From Planctomycetota bacterium (GTDB lineage Bacteria; Planctomycetota; Planctomycetia; Planctomycetales; Planctomycetaceae), in contig QQVO01000040.1 in assembly GCA_003388505.1 (NCBI GenBank), positions 1 to 61,298 on the forward strand: a stretch of DNA of 61,298 nt. Direction: 5' to 3'. Positions 45,869 to 57,994 of the stretch are shown piece by piece. Position numbers and translations under genes: made by a program. A model generated the notes under the pieces. That model saw only the letters and a list, made by a program, of their open reading frames with translations. It had not been told where the DNA came from and did no database searches. Position 1 is the stretch's first letter, and every line of letters starts with the position of its first letter.

Positions 45869-46200
45869 CTATACAGACTCGCCGTAGTGGTTTGTCAATT
45901 GAAGGTTTTCGGGTTGAGCGGTTCGCTCGGGAGCACGAATCCCGCAGGTTCTCGTGCGGAGTTGCAGTCCGGCCAACCCGAGAATAAAGCCCTGAGAGGG
46001 CCGTAGTGGGAACCGTGATCGCATCTCGTTTCCTGCCTCGTCTCGCATCGCAAGGCCCGGGACCGGGCATCCGCCCGCAAGGATCAGTATACACGACGGC
46101 CTCCAGCCGGCGGGAGTGCGGCCGCCCGTCCTGGCAGTTCGCCCCGCCTCAAAGCCCGCAGGCGGCCGAGGGGGCAGTCGAATTTCATGCACACGAAAGT

Positions 46201-46227
46201 GGCACGGGGTTGCCGTGACCCCGTGCC
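46201..46227. repeat. Small GC-rich hairpin
   Basis: GGCACGGGG and CCCCGTGCC are perfectly complementary around a nine-base loop. It belongs to the same general class as the hairpins at 28114, 34050, 36289 and 47519. Confidence 0.5.
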
Positions 46228-46383
46228 CACCGCGCAACTGGCTCAGATTGGTTGACGAGCGGATTCTCCGAGACTTCCTGTTGTTTCTGCCGCCTCCGAT
46301 GGCTTGTCAGAAATCTTTCCGGAATTAACGCTCGGAGGGCTTGCCTCGCTGGACAATTCCACGGAAACTGCCGACCCAAGTTG

Positions 46384-46413
46384 TGTTGACACGTGTCAAC
46401 AGCGGCGTAGAAT
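46384..46413 (+). promoter_or_regulatory. Promoter embedded in a perfect palindrome
   Basis: TGTTGACACGTGTCAACA (46384-46401) is a perfect 18-bp palindrome. Its left half contains a consensus -35 (TTGACA, 46386-46391). A -10 TAGAAT follows at 46408-46413 after a 16-base spacer. A dimeric repressor on the palindrome would block polymerase. Predicted initiation is at about 46420, the A of the first gene's ATG. Confidence 0.7.
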
Positions 46414-46419
46414 TGTTGG

Positions 46420-46656
46420 ATGCACCGGCCGCGCCATCCCAACAAGCACATTGAAGCTGCTGTCCGATACGCGGAAGCACAAGGGTGGCGCGTGGTCTCC
46501 TCGAACGGCCATGCATGGGCGAGGTTGTTTTGCCCACACCAGAGCCATGAGGGCTGTAAGATCAGCGTATGGTCAACACCTCGGAACCCTGAGAACCACG
46601 CACGCCATATCCGCCGCGAAGTGGACGTATGCCCACACTGTGGAGGAGGTGAATGA
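46420..46656 (+). CDS. Small HicA-like toxin-type protein
   Basis: The 78-residue protein (KHIEAAVRYAEAQGWRV, SNGHAWARLFCPH, SVWSTPRNPENHARHIRR) has the size and G-W-x-x-x-x-x-G-H-A-W pattern expected of a small dsRNA-binding-like fold as in HicA toxins. Here the catalytic-type histidine lies in GHAW. Cys and His residues near the middle and end (FCPH, CPHC) could bind metal. It overlaps the next gene, and the palindromic promoter suggests autoregulation. No ribosome binding site precedes the ATG, and the transcript probably starts at or next to it. The toxin assignment is an inference. Confidence 0.6.
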   Translation: MHRPRHPNKHIEAAVRYAEAQGWRVVSSNGHAWARLFCPHQSHEGCKISVWSTPRNPENHARHIRREVDVCPHCGGGE

Positions 46657-47225
46657 TGTCGCAAGAATTTGATTTCACGCTTGTTCTCTCGGGACTGTCA
46701 GAGTCAGACATTGGCGCAGAAGATAAGCTGTTCGAAGCAGGCTGTGACGATGCAACCCTGAGCTTTCGATCGGGACGACCGTACTTGACGTTTTCGCGAC
46801 AGGAGAGGTCTCTTCGAGATGCGATTCTGAGTGCGATCAACAATGTGCGTTCTGCCGGATTCGACGTGCTTCGCGTGGATGTCTGCGACTTGGTTTCACA
46901 GTCAGACATTGCGAGGCGCATTGCTCGCTCCAGACAAAACGTGAGCCAGTACATTCTCGGGCAGCGGGGGTCTGGTGGGTTTCCTCCACCGGCATGCAAC
47001 ATCACTGACGAGCATCCGTTGTACTATTGGTGCGAGGTAGCACATTGGTTGTATGACAACGACATGATCCGAAAGGATGTATTGGACGAAGCTGTTGACG
47101 TAGCGGTCGTCAATGCCGTTCTTGAGATGAATTACCACAAGCAGTTGACGCCGGAGAAACTTCGTGAAGTGATCTGTGCCCTTGTGGATCACGGTGCGTT
47201 TCTTGCTGAGTCAAGTCGCCAGTAA
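46653..47225 (+). CDS. Putative antitoxin/regulator with helix-turn-helix
   Basis: The 190-residue protein begins at ATG 46653 (or 46656), overlapping the stop of the preceding gene, behind GGAGGAGG. The first 75 residues form an alpha/beta domain (FDFTLVLSGLSESDIGAEDKL, in part). Residues 83-107 are a helix-turn-helix (VSQSDIARRIARSRQNVSQYI). The C-terminal helices (YYWCEVAHWLYDNDMI) may bind the partner. Overlap, size order and operator are those of a toxin-antitoxin operon in which the second protein is antitoxin and repressor. Local GC is lower than in flanking core genes. Confidence 0.65.
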   Translation: MMSQEFDFTLVLSGLSESDIGAEDKLFEAGCDDATLSFRSGRPYLTFSRQERSLRDAILSAINNVRSAGFDVLRVDVCDLVSQSDIARRIARSRQNVSQYILGQRGSGGFPPPACNITDEHPLYYWCEVAHWLYDNDMIRKDVLDEAVDVAVVNAVLEMNYHKQLTPEKLREVICALVDHGAFLAESSRQ

Positions 47226-47297
47226 CATGAAACCTGTGCATTGGCCGCTCCCGATTCTGTTGAATCGGAAACCGACCCGCTCCTTGGCGGCGCATCA

Positions 47298-47495
47298 CGC
47301 TTAGAATGTGACCGCTTCAGTAAGAAACTGGAGAATCTGGCTGCTGCCGTGGCAATCCACATCGCGTGCTTCAACTTCTGCCGGCGGTCCCGAGAGAATG
47401 TGGATGGGGGCTACCGGAGAACGGGCGCGTTGCAAGCTGGCATCGTGAATGAGTTGTGGGACATGGATTGTCTGCACGATGAGGTAGTGCACTGA
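47298..47495 (+). pseudogene. Remnant of an IS1-type transposase C-terminus
   Basis: The frame reads RFSKKLENLAAAVAIHIACF then NFCRR, and later LQAGIVNELWDMDCL. This matches the C-terminal region of IS1-family transposases (compare [20 protein letters not shown] and [19 protein letters not shown] in the intact transposase at 56811). Everything upstream of this segment is missing and the region after NFCR is degraded. It marks an old insertion next to the toxin-antitoxin-like pair. Confidence 0.65.
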
Positions 47496-47518
47496 AGACA
47501 ATCAGATGACTCGACTTC

Positions 47519-47540
47519 CCCGCAGGCGGCGACCTGCGGG
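47519..47540. repeat. Small GC-rich hairpin
   Basis: CCCGCAGG and CCTGCGGG pair around a six-base loop, downstream of the minus-strand HtrA-like gene. Confidence 0.45.
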
Positions 47541-47587
47541 TTCCACGGACGGCCCGACGACGCCGACTCGGAATGCGCCAGACTACG

Positions 47588-48763
47588 CTACCGCCGCGGC
47601 CGGACCGGAGCGACCTCTTCCTCCCCGCTCAGAATCACCTCCACGTCCACAGTCCGCTCGCCACGCTGAACGGTCAGCGTCACCACGTCGCCCGGTTTCT
47701 TGCTCTCGATGTGGCCGAGGAACTCCGCAGCCGTCGTCACCTTCTCGCCGTCCACCGCAATCACCACGTCGGCGGCGCTGCGGTCTTCAATCACCACCGG
47801 ACCGCGACGCGTCACCGTCGGCCCTCGTAAACCGGCTCGTTCCGCCGGTCCGCCCGGCACCAGCCGCGCAATTCGCAGCCCTTTCTCCGTCACGGAAACA
47901 TGAGTGATTCCAATATCGCCCCGAATCACCCGCCCGTACTCGATCAGTTCCGGAACCACCCGGCGGACCAGATCGACCGGGATGGCAAATCCGATTCCCG
48001 CGCTCTGCCGGGCGTCCGCAGTCGCGATCGCCGTGTTCATCCCGATCAGCCGGCCGTGTGCGTCCAGCAGAGGCCCCCCCGAGTTGCCCGGATTGATCGA
48101 GGCGTCAATCTGGATGATCGACTTGATCACCCAGTTCTCGCGGACTTCCAGCGACCGGTTCAGGCTCGAGATGATTCCCATGCTCATCGTCCGGTTGAGA
48201 CCGAACGGGTTCCCCAACGCGAACACCCGCATGCCGACCCGCAAGTTCGCCGACTCCCCGAACGTCACCGGGAACAGCCTCTCCCCCGGCGCGTCGATCT
48301 TCAGAATCGCGATGTCATTCACCGGGTCCGCCCCGACAAGCTCCGCCTCATACGTCTCCTCGTCATACAGCGTCACCGACACCTGCCGCGCCCCCTCCAC
48401 CACGTGGTAGTTCGTCAGGATGTGCCCCTCCTTGTCGATCACCGATCCTGATCCGCTGCCCGGTTCCGGCACCGCCAGCATGAAGAACCGCCTCGAGCCG
48501 ATGCTCACCGTCGAGATGTTGACGACGCTCCGGTTCACACGGTCATACACCGCCACGTTCACCGCCTCATCCGGCGTCAGACCCGACTGCGTAAACAGAT
48601 CCCCCGGAGGACCGACGGGAACCGTTTCCCCCGGCGGGTCCGGCAGAAGCGGCGGAGGCAACACCTGCGCCAAGGCGACCGGCGATCCCGACTCGCTCAG
48701 AATCCACACCGTCACCCCCGAAGCGACAACGGCGACCGCCAGCGTCGATACCATGTTGCGCAT
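47588..48763 (-). CDS. HtrA-like serine protease with PDZ domain (second copy)
   Basis: ATG 48763 follows GGGAGGAG and gives 391 residues with an N-terminal hydrophobic segment (VSTLAVAVVASGVTVWIL). The triad is His120 (LTNYHVV), Asp150 (VNDIAILKID) and Ser228 (NPGNSGGPLL). One PDZ domain ends the protein (GPAERAGLRG, AADVVIAVDGEKV). It is likely an envelope-anchored quality-control protease. Compared with the protease at 37009 it has one PDZ and a proline-rich linker (PPPLLPDPPGETVPVGPPG). All catalytic residues are present. Confidence 0.9.
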   Translation of the reverse strand: MRNMVSTLAVAVVASGVTVWILSESGSPVALAQVLPPPLLPDPPGETVPVGPPGDLFTQSGLTPDEAVNVAVYDRVNRSVVNISTVSIGSRRFFMLAVPEPGSGSGSVIDKEGHILTNYHVVEGARQVSVTLYDEETYEAELVGADPVNDIAILKIDAPGERLFPVTFGESANLRVGMRVFALGNPFGLNRTMSMGIISSLNRSLEVRENWVIKSIIQIDASINPGNSGGPLLDAHGRLIGMNTAIATADARQSAGIGFAIPVDLVRRVVPELIEYGRVIRGDIGITHVSVTEKGLRIARLVPGGPAERAGLRGPTVTRRGPVVIEDRSAADVVIAVDGEKVTTAAEFLGHIESKKPGDVVTLTVQRGERTVDVEVILSGEEEVAPVRPRR

Positions 48764-49267
48764 CACAATTCTCCTCCCGGACCAATCAGCTTCGCACTCA
48801 TCCAAATGCCCACTGCCGCAAGTGTATACGACGAAACGCAAAACGTCTCAAGACGAACCCCCGCCCAACCCCCAACCCAAAAATCCAACCCCCACTCCCA
48901 ACACGGTAAACAATCGCAACCAGGCCACCGAAACCAGTGAACCAAAAAAATCAAACCAACAGCACAAGTCGGGAATTCCCGGCCACACTCGCGGCGACTG
49001 TCGCAACATTTGAGAACCTTGGAATGCTGCCAACTGAGACCTGCTCTCCAACGCCTCGTTTCACCTCAAGATCCTCCTCGTCTTTGCGCACCTCCGCGCC
49101 TTCGCGTTAGAAAACACGAACTCAACCTGCGGATTCGATCACGCCCGGAATCAAACCGGCTTCACCCCGCGAATTTCCCCCGTTTCACGCTCGGTTGTGA
49201 GACACCGCCCGCACGGTAGAATCGGGCTGCATTCGGAAGAGCCCCTCTCAAGCGGTTACGGAGAGCC
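48764..49267. other. Divergent intergenic region between htrA-like gene and dnaE
   Basis: No gene is supported. The region has a C-rich, A-rich low-complexity stretch (48845-48910), an inverted CGGGAATTCCCG at 48969-48980 and the text-like 'cctccgcgccttcgcgtt' motif that also occurs near 34200. It should contain the dnaE promoter. Confidence 0.4.
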
Positions 49268-52876
<3,609 letters not shown>

Positions 52877-53288
52877 TCCCCGTTCATCTCGGCACCCCCG
52901 GTTCCCCAACCGGCGTGCCGAGGGTTCTAGGAGGCGCTCTCGTGTGACGATCCAAAGCGGCGTCTTTCAACAGTCACACCATGGCGCTTGCCACTGGCCT
53001 CAGCAGCGCCATTGAAGCTATCATGGCAACGCCTAATTCGAACCAGCGCGTCTAAGGGCTCACCATTCGCTCGGACCTACACTCGCAAACAACAGCTTTC
53101 GACAATCGGTCGCAAGCAAATCACCTTCTGCAGCCTATCCCGAACGCAGTAACTCTTGACCTGATCGAGGTGTAACATGCAAGGTCCAATCCCAGCCGAG
53201 GGTTGATCCCAGCTTCCTCAAAGTCTGCACTTCGCACTACCAGGGCAAGCGGCACGAAATGCGCAAACAAAGGATTAGAGGGTAACAA
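52877..53288. other. Intergenic region marking the junction to the accessory operon
   Basis: No gene is supported. After the dnaE hairpin GC content falls, and no homology to flanking genes is seen. The boundary between core and acquired DNA is probably here. Confidence 0.4.
52888..52922 (+). terminator. Two-tier hairpin after dnaE
   Basis: CTCGGCAC (52888-52895) pairs with GTGCCGAG (52915-52922) and encloses CCGGTT-CCCC-AACCGG. It is a stable structure 12 bases after the dnaE stop but has no T tract, so it may be rho-assisted. Confidence 0.55.
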
Positions 53289-54461
53289 GTGACAAACGTT
53301 ATCAGCATCACACGCACGCTCAGAAAGCCTGCACGTCGTCTCAAACGCCTTCCGAAACTGACTGCGCCCCGACTTCGATTGAACGGCCTCTGCCCATACT
53401 ACACGATGTTCCCACTGCAATTTCCATTTCGCACGCTCAATTGTGCCAAACCGGGGCAGTGGGTGCTCGACCCGTTTTGCGGACGAGGAACGACAATTCT
53501 TGCTGCTCGACTACGCGGTTTGCCATCAGTGGGTATCGACAGCAACCCCGTCGCTGCAGCGATCGCTGCGTCGAAACTCGCACAAGTTCGCGCAACAGAG
53601 GTCGCCTCCCTTGCAGAAGACATCCTTGATGACAGACAACCAGGACCAGTTCCGAATTGCCCGCGAGGAGATTTTTGGACTCTGTGCTATGCTCCTGAAA
53701 CGCTGAGGGAGATTTGCCGCGTCAGAAACTACCTTCTACACAGTTGCGCAACACGAGTTGAAGTGGCCTTAAGAGGAACAATGCTTGGCATACTTCATGG
53801 CCCTCTCAACAAAGGTGAGCCGACTTACATCTCGAACCAAATGCCTCGAAGCTACTCAACGAAGCCGGGGCCAGCAGTTCGCTTTTGGAAGAAGAATGAC
53901 ATGGAGCCGATGCGAGTCGATGTCTTGGATGCTGTTAGGCGGCGTGCAGAGTTCTCGTTCGCAGACGTGCCGCCGTCATCGCTCGGAAAGATCGTCACTG
54001 GCGACAGCCGAACATTCGACCTGAAGAAATTATCGGCACGCTACTCGTGGGTCATCACGTCTCCGCCGTACTACGGAATGCGGACATATTTCCCCGACCA
54101 CTGGCTACGAAATTGGTTCGTCGGCGGTCCTGCCAACGTTGATTATCGGGCTGACGAGCAGGTGTCGCATCAGAGCGAAGAACAGTTCATTTCCGATTTG
54201 GCTTTGGTGTGGAAGCGAACTGCGGAGGTCTGTGTGCCCGGAGCGAAATTCGTCTGTCGTTTTGGTGCGCTGCCAAGCCGGACGAAAGACCCGCAAACGC
54301 TCTTTATGCGCACACTAGCGGAAGCCGGTTGCGGTTGGCGGGTCACGACCATTCGGAAGGCCGAGACTTCACAAAAAGGGCGGCGGCAGTGTGACCAGTT
54401 TGGAACTGGCAACAATAAACCAGTTGAAGAGATAGACGTGTACGCCGTCTTGGAGACGTAG
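53289..54461 (+). CDS. DNA (N4-cytosine/N6-adenine) methyltransferase with permuted motifs
   Basis: The 390-residue protein starts at GTG 53289 after GAGGGT. The SAM-binding motif is WVLDPFCGRGTTILAARLRG at Asp61. The catalytic motif TSPPYYG lies at residues 257-263, with FVCRFGAL and KPVEEIDVYAVLE at the end. In beta-class enzymes the TSPPY motif normally precedes D-P-F-x-G-x-G-T; here the order is reversed, with about 190 residues between that could hold a target-recognition region. It heads an operon with nurA and herA genes, implying a self-marking role in a defence or DNA-processing system. Confidence 0.85.
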   Translation: MTNVISITRTLRKPARRLKRLPKLTAPRLRLNGLCPYYTMFPLQFPFRTLNCAKPGQWVLDPFCGRGTTILAARLRGLPSVGIDSNPVAAAIAASKLAQVRATEVASLAEDILDDRQPGPVPNCPRGDFWTLCYAPETLREICRVRNYLLHSCATRVEVALRGTMLGILHGPLNKGEPTYISNQMPRSYSTKPGPAVRFWKKNDMEPMRVDVLDAVRRRAEFSFADVPPSSLGKIVTGDSRTFDLKKLSARYSWVITSPPYYGMRTYFPDHWLRNWFVGGPANVDYRADEQVSHQSEEQFISDLALVWKRTAEVCVPGAKFVCRFGALPSRTKDPQTLFMRTLAEAGCGWRVTTIRKAETSQKGRRQCDQFGTGNNKPVEEIDVYAVLET

Positions 54462-54463
54462 CG

Positions 54464-55615
54464 ATGTTCGACCCGGATACGCTTCCTGTTCTGCGCCAAG
54501 CCATCCGTGAGCGGACAGAGGCCGACCGCAGGCTGCTTGACGAGTTGCGGGACGAAGTGCGTCCTCTCGCATCGAACGTCGGAACGATCAAGCCACGAGG
54601 GACCACCTCGGTCTCGCTTGTCGCCAGCGACGGCGGAAACAACAAGCTCGTCTTCGATCCCTTCACCGTCCAACTGGTTCGAGTTGTCGATTCTTACGGC
54701 AAGGAACTCTTCTTCGATGCCATTTCTCCGACCACCGATACAGACAAGCTGAGTGAGGTGCAATTCAAGAGCGATGGTTCTCCCAGGACCGCTCTCGGGC
54801 GAATGATGGCCGACCTCGGTGTAACGACGCTGACGCAACTCAGCCACATGATCCCTGACGGAGAGAAGACACGAAAGGAGCCGCACGCCGTTTCACCATC
54901 ATGGGTGCTCGTTTACCGAGACCTCTGTGAGTGGGCAGTCCTTTACGACCGAATCTGTTACCACCAGTTCGCCACAGACACGCTGATCGTGCGGGATGGG
55001 TTCCTACGAAGCAAATTGTTCAGGGGCGAGCTTTTTGTCGAATTTCGGCGGCGACTGGAGCGAGCTATTGAACGGATTCGGGAGGAAGATCGTCGCTGGG
55101 TCTATCTGGTCGGAATTGCCAAGCACAGTAAAGTGCTCACTCGTTACCAACTCGCTATGGCGATTGAGAGGGTTATGCCGCCCGGTGAGGCTCGCTATGT
55201 CCGAGTTCCCCGTGAGCTTGAAGCGAAGGCTTACGTTTGGCCGGAGTATGCTCGTGGTGCCGAGACGGAAGGCGAGGGAGGTGAGGCTCCGAAATACGTC
55301 GCTGGCGACATGTACTTCGTGCGGTTCGGAAAGTCCAAAGGTGATCCAGTATGGGCGGTAGACCTGTTCAGCGCCCAATCGAGCAAAGATGCTGAAATCT
55401 TTGGTTATCTGCTGGCTGACGCCATCGACGGATTCCCCGTCCCGTTCTACCCAAGATGCTTGCAGAAGGCTCACGAGCACGCACAAATCGTCGATTTCGA
55501 CCTGACCATCCTTCAAGATGAAGTTTTCGCAGCCGTCCGTGGTCTCGTACCAGACGAAGGAGTGCTTGACGAGTTTCAACTGAACGTCGATTCGGCGGCG
55601 AGGAGATACGAATGA
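54464..55615 (+). CDS. nurA: NurA-domain nuclease
   Basis: The 383-residue protein carries the NurA signature. A metal-binding Asp lies in LVASDGGNNKLVFDPFTVQL (Asp56), and a second acidic region in WVLVYRDLCEWAVLYDRI. A long helical segment (FRRRLERAIERIREEDRRW), the VYLVGIAKHSKVLTRY motif and a late DLTILQDEVFA follow. NurA is a 5'-3' exonuclease/endonuclease that works with the HerA translocase on DNA ends. The gene starts two bases after the methyltransferase stop and overlaps herA by four bases, so the three proteins are probably made together. Confidence 0.85.
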   Translation: MFDPDTLPVLRQAIRERTEADRRLLDELRDEVRPLASNVGTIKPRGTTSVSLVASDGGNNKLVFDPFTVQLVRVVDSYGKELFFDAISPTTDTDKLSEVQFKSDGSPRTALGRMMADLGVTTLTQLSHMIPDGEKTRKEPHAVSPSWVLVYRDLCEWAVLYDRICYHQFATDTLIVRDGFLRSKLFRGELFVEFRRRLERAIERIREEDRRWVYLVGIAKHSKVLTRYQLAMAIERVMPPGEARYVRVPRELEAKAYVWPEYARGAETEGEGGEAPKYVAGDMYFVRFGKSKGDPVWAVDLFSAQSSKDAEIFGYLLADAIDGFPVPFYPRCLQKAHEHAQIVDFDLTILQDEVFAAVRGLVPDEGVLDEFQLNVDSAARRYE

Positions 55616-56565
55616 AGTTGTTTCCCCGAGACAAGACGGTTGGAATCTTTCGAGGCTTCAGTGAAGGGGGCTTGGAATTCCATGCCGATCTCGTGCTTCC
55701 CTACCGCAACGAGTTCCAGAGTACGCCGATGCACGGTCAATTCCTGATCGTGCAATTAGAGCACGAAGACGAGGCCGTTCTGGGCCGTATCACATCTATC
55801 TCATCACAGGGGCGACTTGCGTCCACTTCCGGCGAAGATTACGGGATTCGGGCTGTCGCAGATGATCGACCCGTTCCCGAAGACCTTCGTGAGCAGTATC
55901 TCAAGTACCGGGTCAACATTCGGGTACTGGGCGTCCTGCGAATCGTGGCTGGCAAACTTCAATTCGCCGCATCCCACCGTCGTCTACCTCACGTCGGGAG
56001 CAAGGTCGCCTTTCTGAGCGACGAAGTTCTACAAGAGGTATCCGGTCAGAGACTCGACGGAGCGGAGATTGGGTATTTCGCTCTCGGTGAGTTCATCTAC
56101 AGCGGCAACGACAGCCGCCTTCAGCGAGAAGAATGGATGCAGGTCAAATCTCCCGCTGTCGTTGCGAGATTCGATGTCGTCCACCTTGTTTCTCGCCGCA
56201 CCTTTGTCTTCGCCCGAGCCGGGTTTGGAAAATCCAACTTGGTCAAACTACTTTTCAGCAGCTTGTATGAGCAGACTCCAACAGTTGAGAAGAGAGGTGG
56301 CAGACGTGTTCCTGTGGGAACGATCATCTTTGACCCAGACGGTGAATATTTCTGGCCTGACGACAAGAACCGCCCTGGCCTCTGCGACGTACCCCACTTA
56401 GAAGACAAAGTAGTCGTCTTCACAAAGAAGAAAGGCCCCAGTCCTTATTACGACTCCTTCGTGGCAGGTGACATCAAGTTGGATATTCGACGACTGCGGC
56501 CTAGTGACGTGATCTCGATTGCTTTGCCAGCCGAAAAGCAGGACCAGCAAAACGTCGCAAAGCTC
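55612..56565 (+). pseudogene. herA: herA, 5' portion (interrupted by IS element)
   Basis: This fragment encodes 318 residues up to the insertion: the HAS-barrel at the N-terminus (GQFLIVQLEHEDEAVLGRI, in part) and the first part of the RecA-like ATPase. The Walker A motif is FARAGFGKSN (Lys207), followed by IIFDPDGEYFWPD. The IS is inserted exactly after codon 318 and adds a short foreign tail before a stop at 56587-56589. The remainder of the gene is at 59217-60407. HerA is a hexameric DNA translocase that partners NurA. This fragment lacks Walker B, so it should be inactive. Confidence 0.9.
56558..56565 (+). repeat. Target site duplication, left
   Basis: CAAAGCTC directly precedes the left inverted repeat and is repeated exactly at 59209-59216. 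Eight bases fits IS1-family insertion. Confidence 0.95.
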
Positions 56566-56588
56566 GGTAGTGTCCCCATGTTGTGTTG
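56566..56588 (+). repeat. IS terminal inverted repeat, left
   Basis: Perfectly complementary over 23 bases to 59186-59208. It begins GGTAGTG, like the ends of other IS1-family elements. Confidence 0.95.
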
Positions 56589-56593
56589 ATTGT

Positions 56594-56782
56594 TTACTGC
56601 TTCAGATTTCCGTCGAGAGCATCTTGAATCAACCGACCTATCGCTTCAGCATCGCTGCGATTCACTGTCTTGTATGCTGGACCCTCCAAGAGGTGCTCCG
56701 GGGCTTCGTCGTGCTTCTTGAATTGAAACACTTGAACCGTCTCGCCGTCGGGCTGAAGGTACACACGAGCGGAGTATTTCAT
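56594..56782 (-). CDS. Small protein encoded downstream of the transposase
   Basis: ATG 56782 is preferred over one five codons earlier because AAAGGTGAGG lies just before it. The 62-residue product (MKYSARVYLQPDGETVQVFQ, then EHLLEGPAYKTVNRSDAEAI) has a beta-beta-alpha look and no known motif. It starts 28 bases after the transposase stop, so it is probably co-transcribed. A regulatory or transposition-accessory role is possible. It ends five bases inside the left inverted repeat. Confidence 0.6.
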   Translation of the reverse strand: MKYSARVYLQPDGETVQVFQFKKHDEAPEHLLEGPAYKTVNRSDAEAIGRLIQDALDGNLKQ

Positions 56783-56810
56783 CGCCTCACCTTTCATGCA
56801 TCACACGTAG

Positions 56811-57767
56811 TTACGCTGCGACCACCTTCGCCGATTCGGTCAACAGCTTTTCCAGAGACCACGGCTCGTCCGTCAGTCCCGCAGACACGGCGGGAGTCGT
56901 CTTGAGCGTGCTGTGCTTCCGGCACCAATTGTACCACGCATAGAACAGGCCCAACATAGCTTCGTGGTTCTCCCACTTCTTGCTGAAGCCATTCGTCAGT
57001 CGCGTCATGCGCCGGACCTGCATTCGCGTCGTGAGGTTGTGGCGCTCGACATGGCTCGTACAAATGTGGTCCTCGTCCGGTGAACCGCAAACCGCTCGCT
57101 CGTCTACGCCTATTATCCGGGCCGGTGAGTATCGCCGCTGTCCCTGCTGGTCCGGCGAGCCGTATTTCTTGACCAGTTGGGCGTAGTCGCAGTCGAAGCG
57201 CCAGGTCAACGGGATGGCCTGCATGTACGGCCTGAATCCGTCGGTGCTGATCTGCGGTCGACCCGAGACGCAGCGGTACAGCTTCTCGACGAATTCCCAC
57301 GTGTGGTCGGAGTCGCGTTTCCCAAGGTGGAAACAGATCACCATTTTCGAGTCGCGGTCGATGGCTGTGAACGTGTAGGCGTCTCCCGCGTCCGCAGCGC
57401 CGCCCTGAAAGAACGCCGTCTTTTCTTTCATGCCGACGAATCCCCACTGCTCGTCGATTTGAATGTCGCCGAACGGGTGATTATCGATGGCGTCGGCCAT
57501 GAATTGGCAGCACTGCCGCCCGGCCGTCTCGACGATCCGCTGTACGGTGTCTTTGTCGAGATTCGTGATTCGGGCCGTGGCGCGGATGCTCATGCCCTCC
57601 AGCAATAGCCGGAGCGCCATGACAGCCGATTCCAGATCGGTCGCCAGTCCGGGGAGGGGTTTCGGTTCGGAGAACGTCTTGCGGCATTCACGGCAGCGGT
57701 AGCGCTGCTGGCCGTCTCGGGTCTTGCCGAACTTACTGGCTTGCTCTCGGCATGATGGGCATTGCAT
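56811..57767 (-). CDS. IS1-family transposase
   Basis: The 318-residue protein has an N-terminal zinc finger ([20 protein letters not shown], then CREC) and a helix-turn-helix ([20 protein letters not shown]). A DDE catalytic domain follows with Asp105 ([11 protein letters not shown]), Asp176 (ISTDGFRPY) and Glu241 ([15 protein letters not shown]). The ending [20 protein letters not shown] and [19 protein letters not shown] is typical of the single-frame IS1 relatives. It is complete, so the element could move itself. The ATG at 57767 follows a 430-base leader full of hairpins. Confidence 0.92.
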   Translation of the reverse strand: MQCPSCREQASKFGKTRDGQQRYRCRECRKTFSEPKPLPGLATDLESAVMALRLLLEGMSIRATARITNLDKDTVQRIVETAGRQCCQFMADAIDNHPFGDIQIDEQWGFVGMKEKTAFFQGGAADAGDAYTFTAIDRDSKMVICFHLGKRDSDHTWEFVEKLYRCVSGRPQISTDGFRPYMQAIPLTWRFDCDYAQLVKKYGSPDQQGQRRYSPARIIGVDERAVCGSPDEDHICTSHVERHNLTTRMQVRRMTRLTNGFSKKWENHEAMLGLFYAWYNWCRKHSTLKTTPAVSAGLTDEPWSLEKLLTESAKVVAA

Positions 57768-57889
57768 CAGGGTTCGCCTTCACTTCTGCGACGAACCGGG
57801 TACAATGCGAGTTGCTAGGCTGCATTTGGGTTCGCCTGAATGTGGTTGCCCGGAGTCGCACCAACGACTCCGGGTCTTTGGTGAAATCG

Positions 57890-57981
57890 CGGTGGGCAGG
57901 GGTTTCGATCCCACTGACACCAATCAGCCCCTCCGCCAGCTTATAAGGCTGGTGCGCCGACCAAGACGCGGGCTGCCCACC
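57890..57981 (-). tRNA. Candidate class II tRNA with 9/3 acceptor/T-stem (anticodon UAU)
   Basis: On the minus strand GGTGGGCAG (57981-57973) pairs perfectly with CTGCCCACC (57899-57891), a 9-bp acceptor stem. GGG-ATCGAAA-CCC is a 3-bp T stem with a 7-base loop. CCAGC-CTTATAA-GCTGG is a perfect anticodon arm with anticodon UAU. The D loop contains TTGGT. The variable arm has a GCTGA/TCAGT stem. The base after the acceptor is G. A 9+3 arrangement keeps the 12-bp branch and is the geometry of allo-tRNAs, many of which are serine-type. The CCA end is not encoded. T54 is replaced by A, so function needs testing. Confidence 0.6.
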
Positions 57982-57994
57982 ACGGACACAAGCG

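Larger units (their letters stand above)
45869..46419. other. Intergenic region before the toxin-antitoxin-like pair
   Basis: No gene is supported. It contains a perfect 9-bp hairpin at 46201-46227 and, at its right end, the palindromic promoter of the next gene pair. Confidence 0.5.

Noticed and set aside
43937-46006. Plus-strand frame of 689 codons over the zinc-ribbon gene
   Set aside because: Shadow frame with Arg/His-rich composition; the minus strand has a zinc ribbon and membrane helix.
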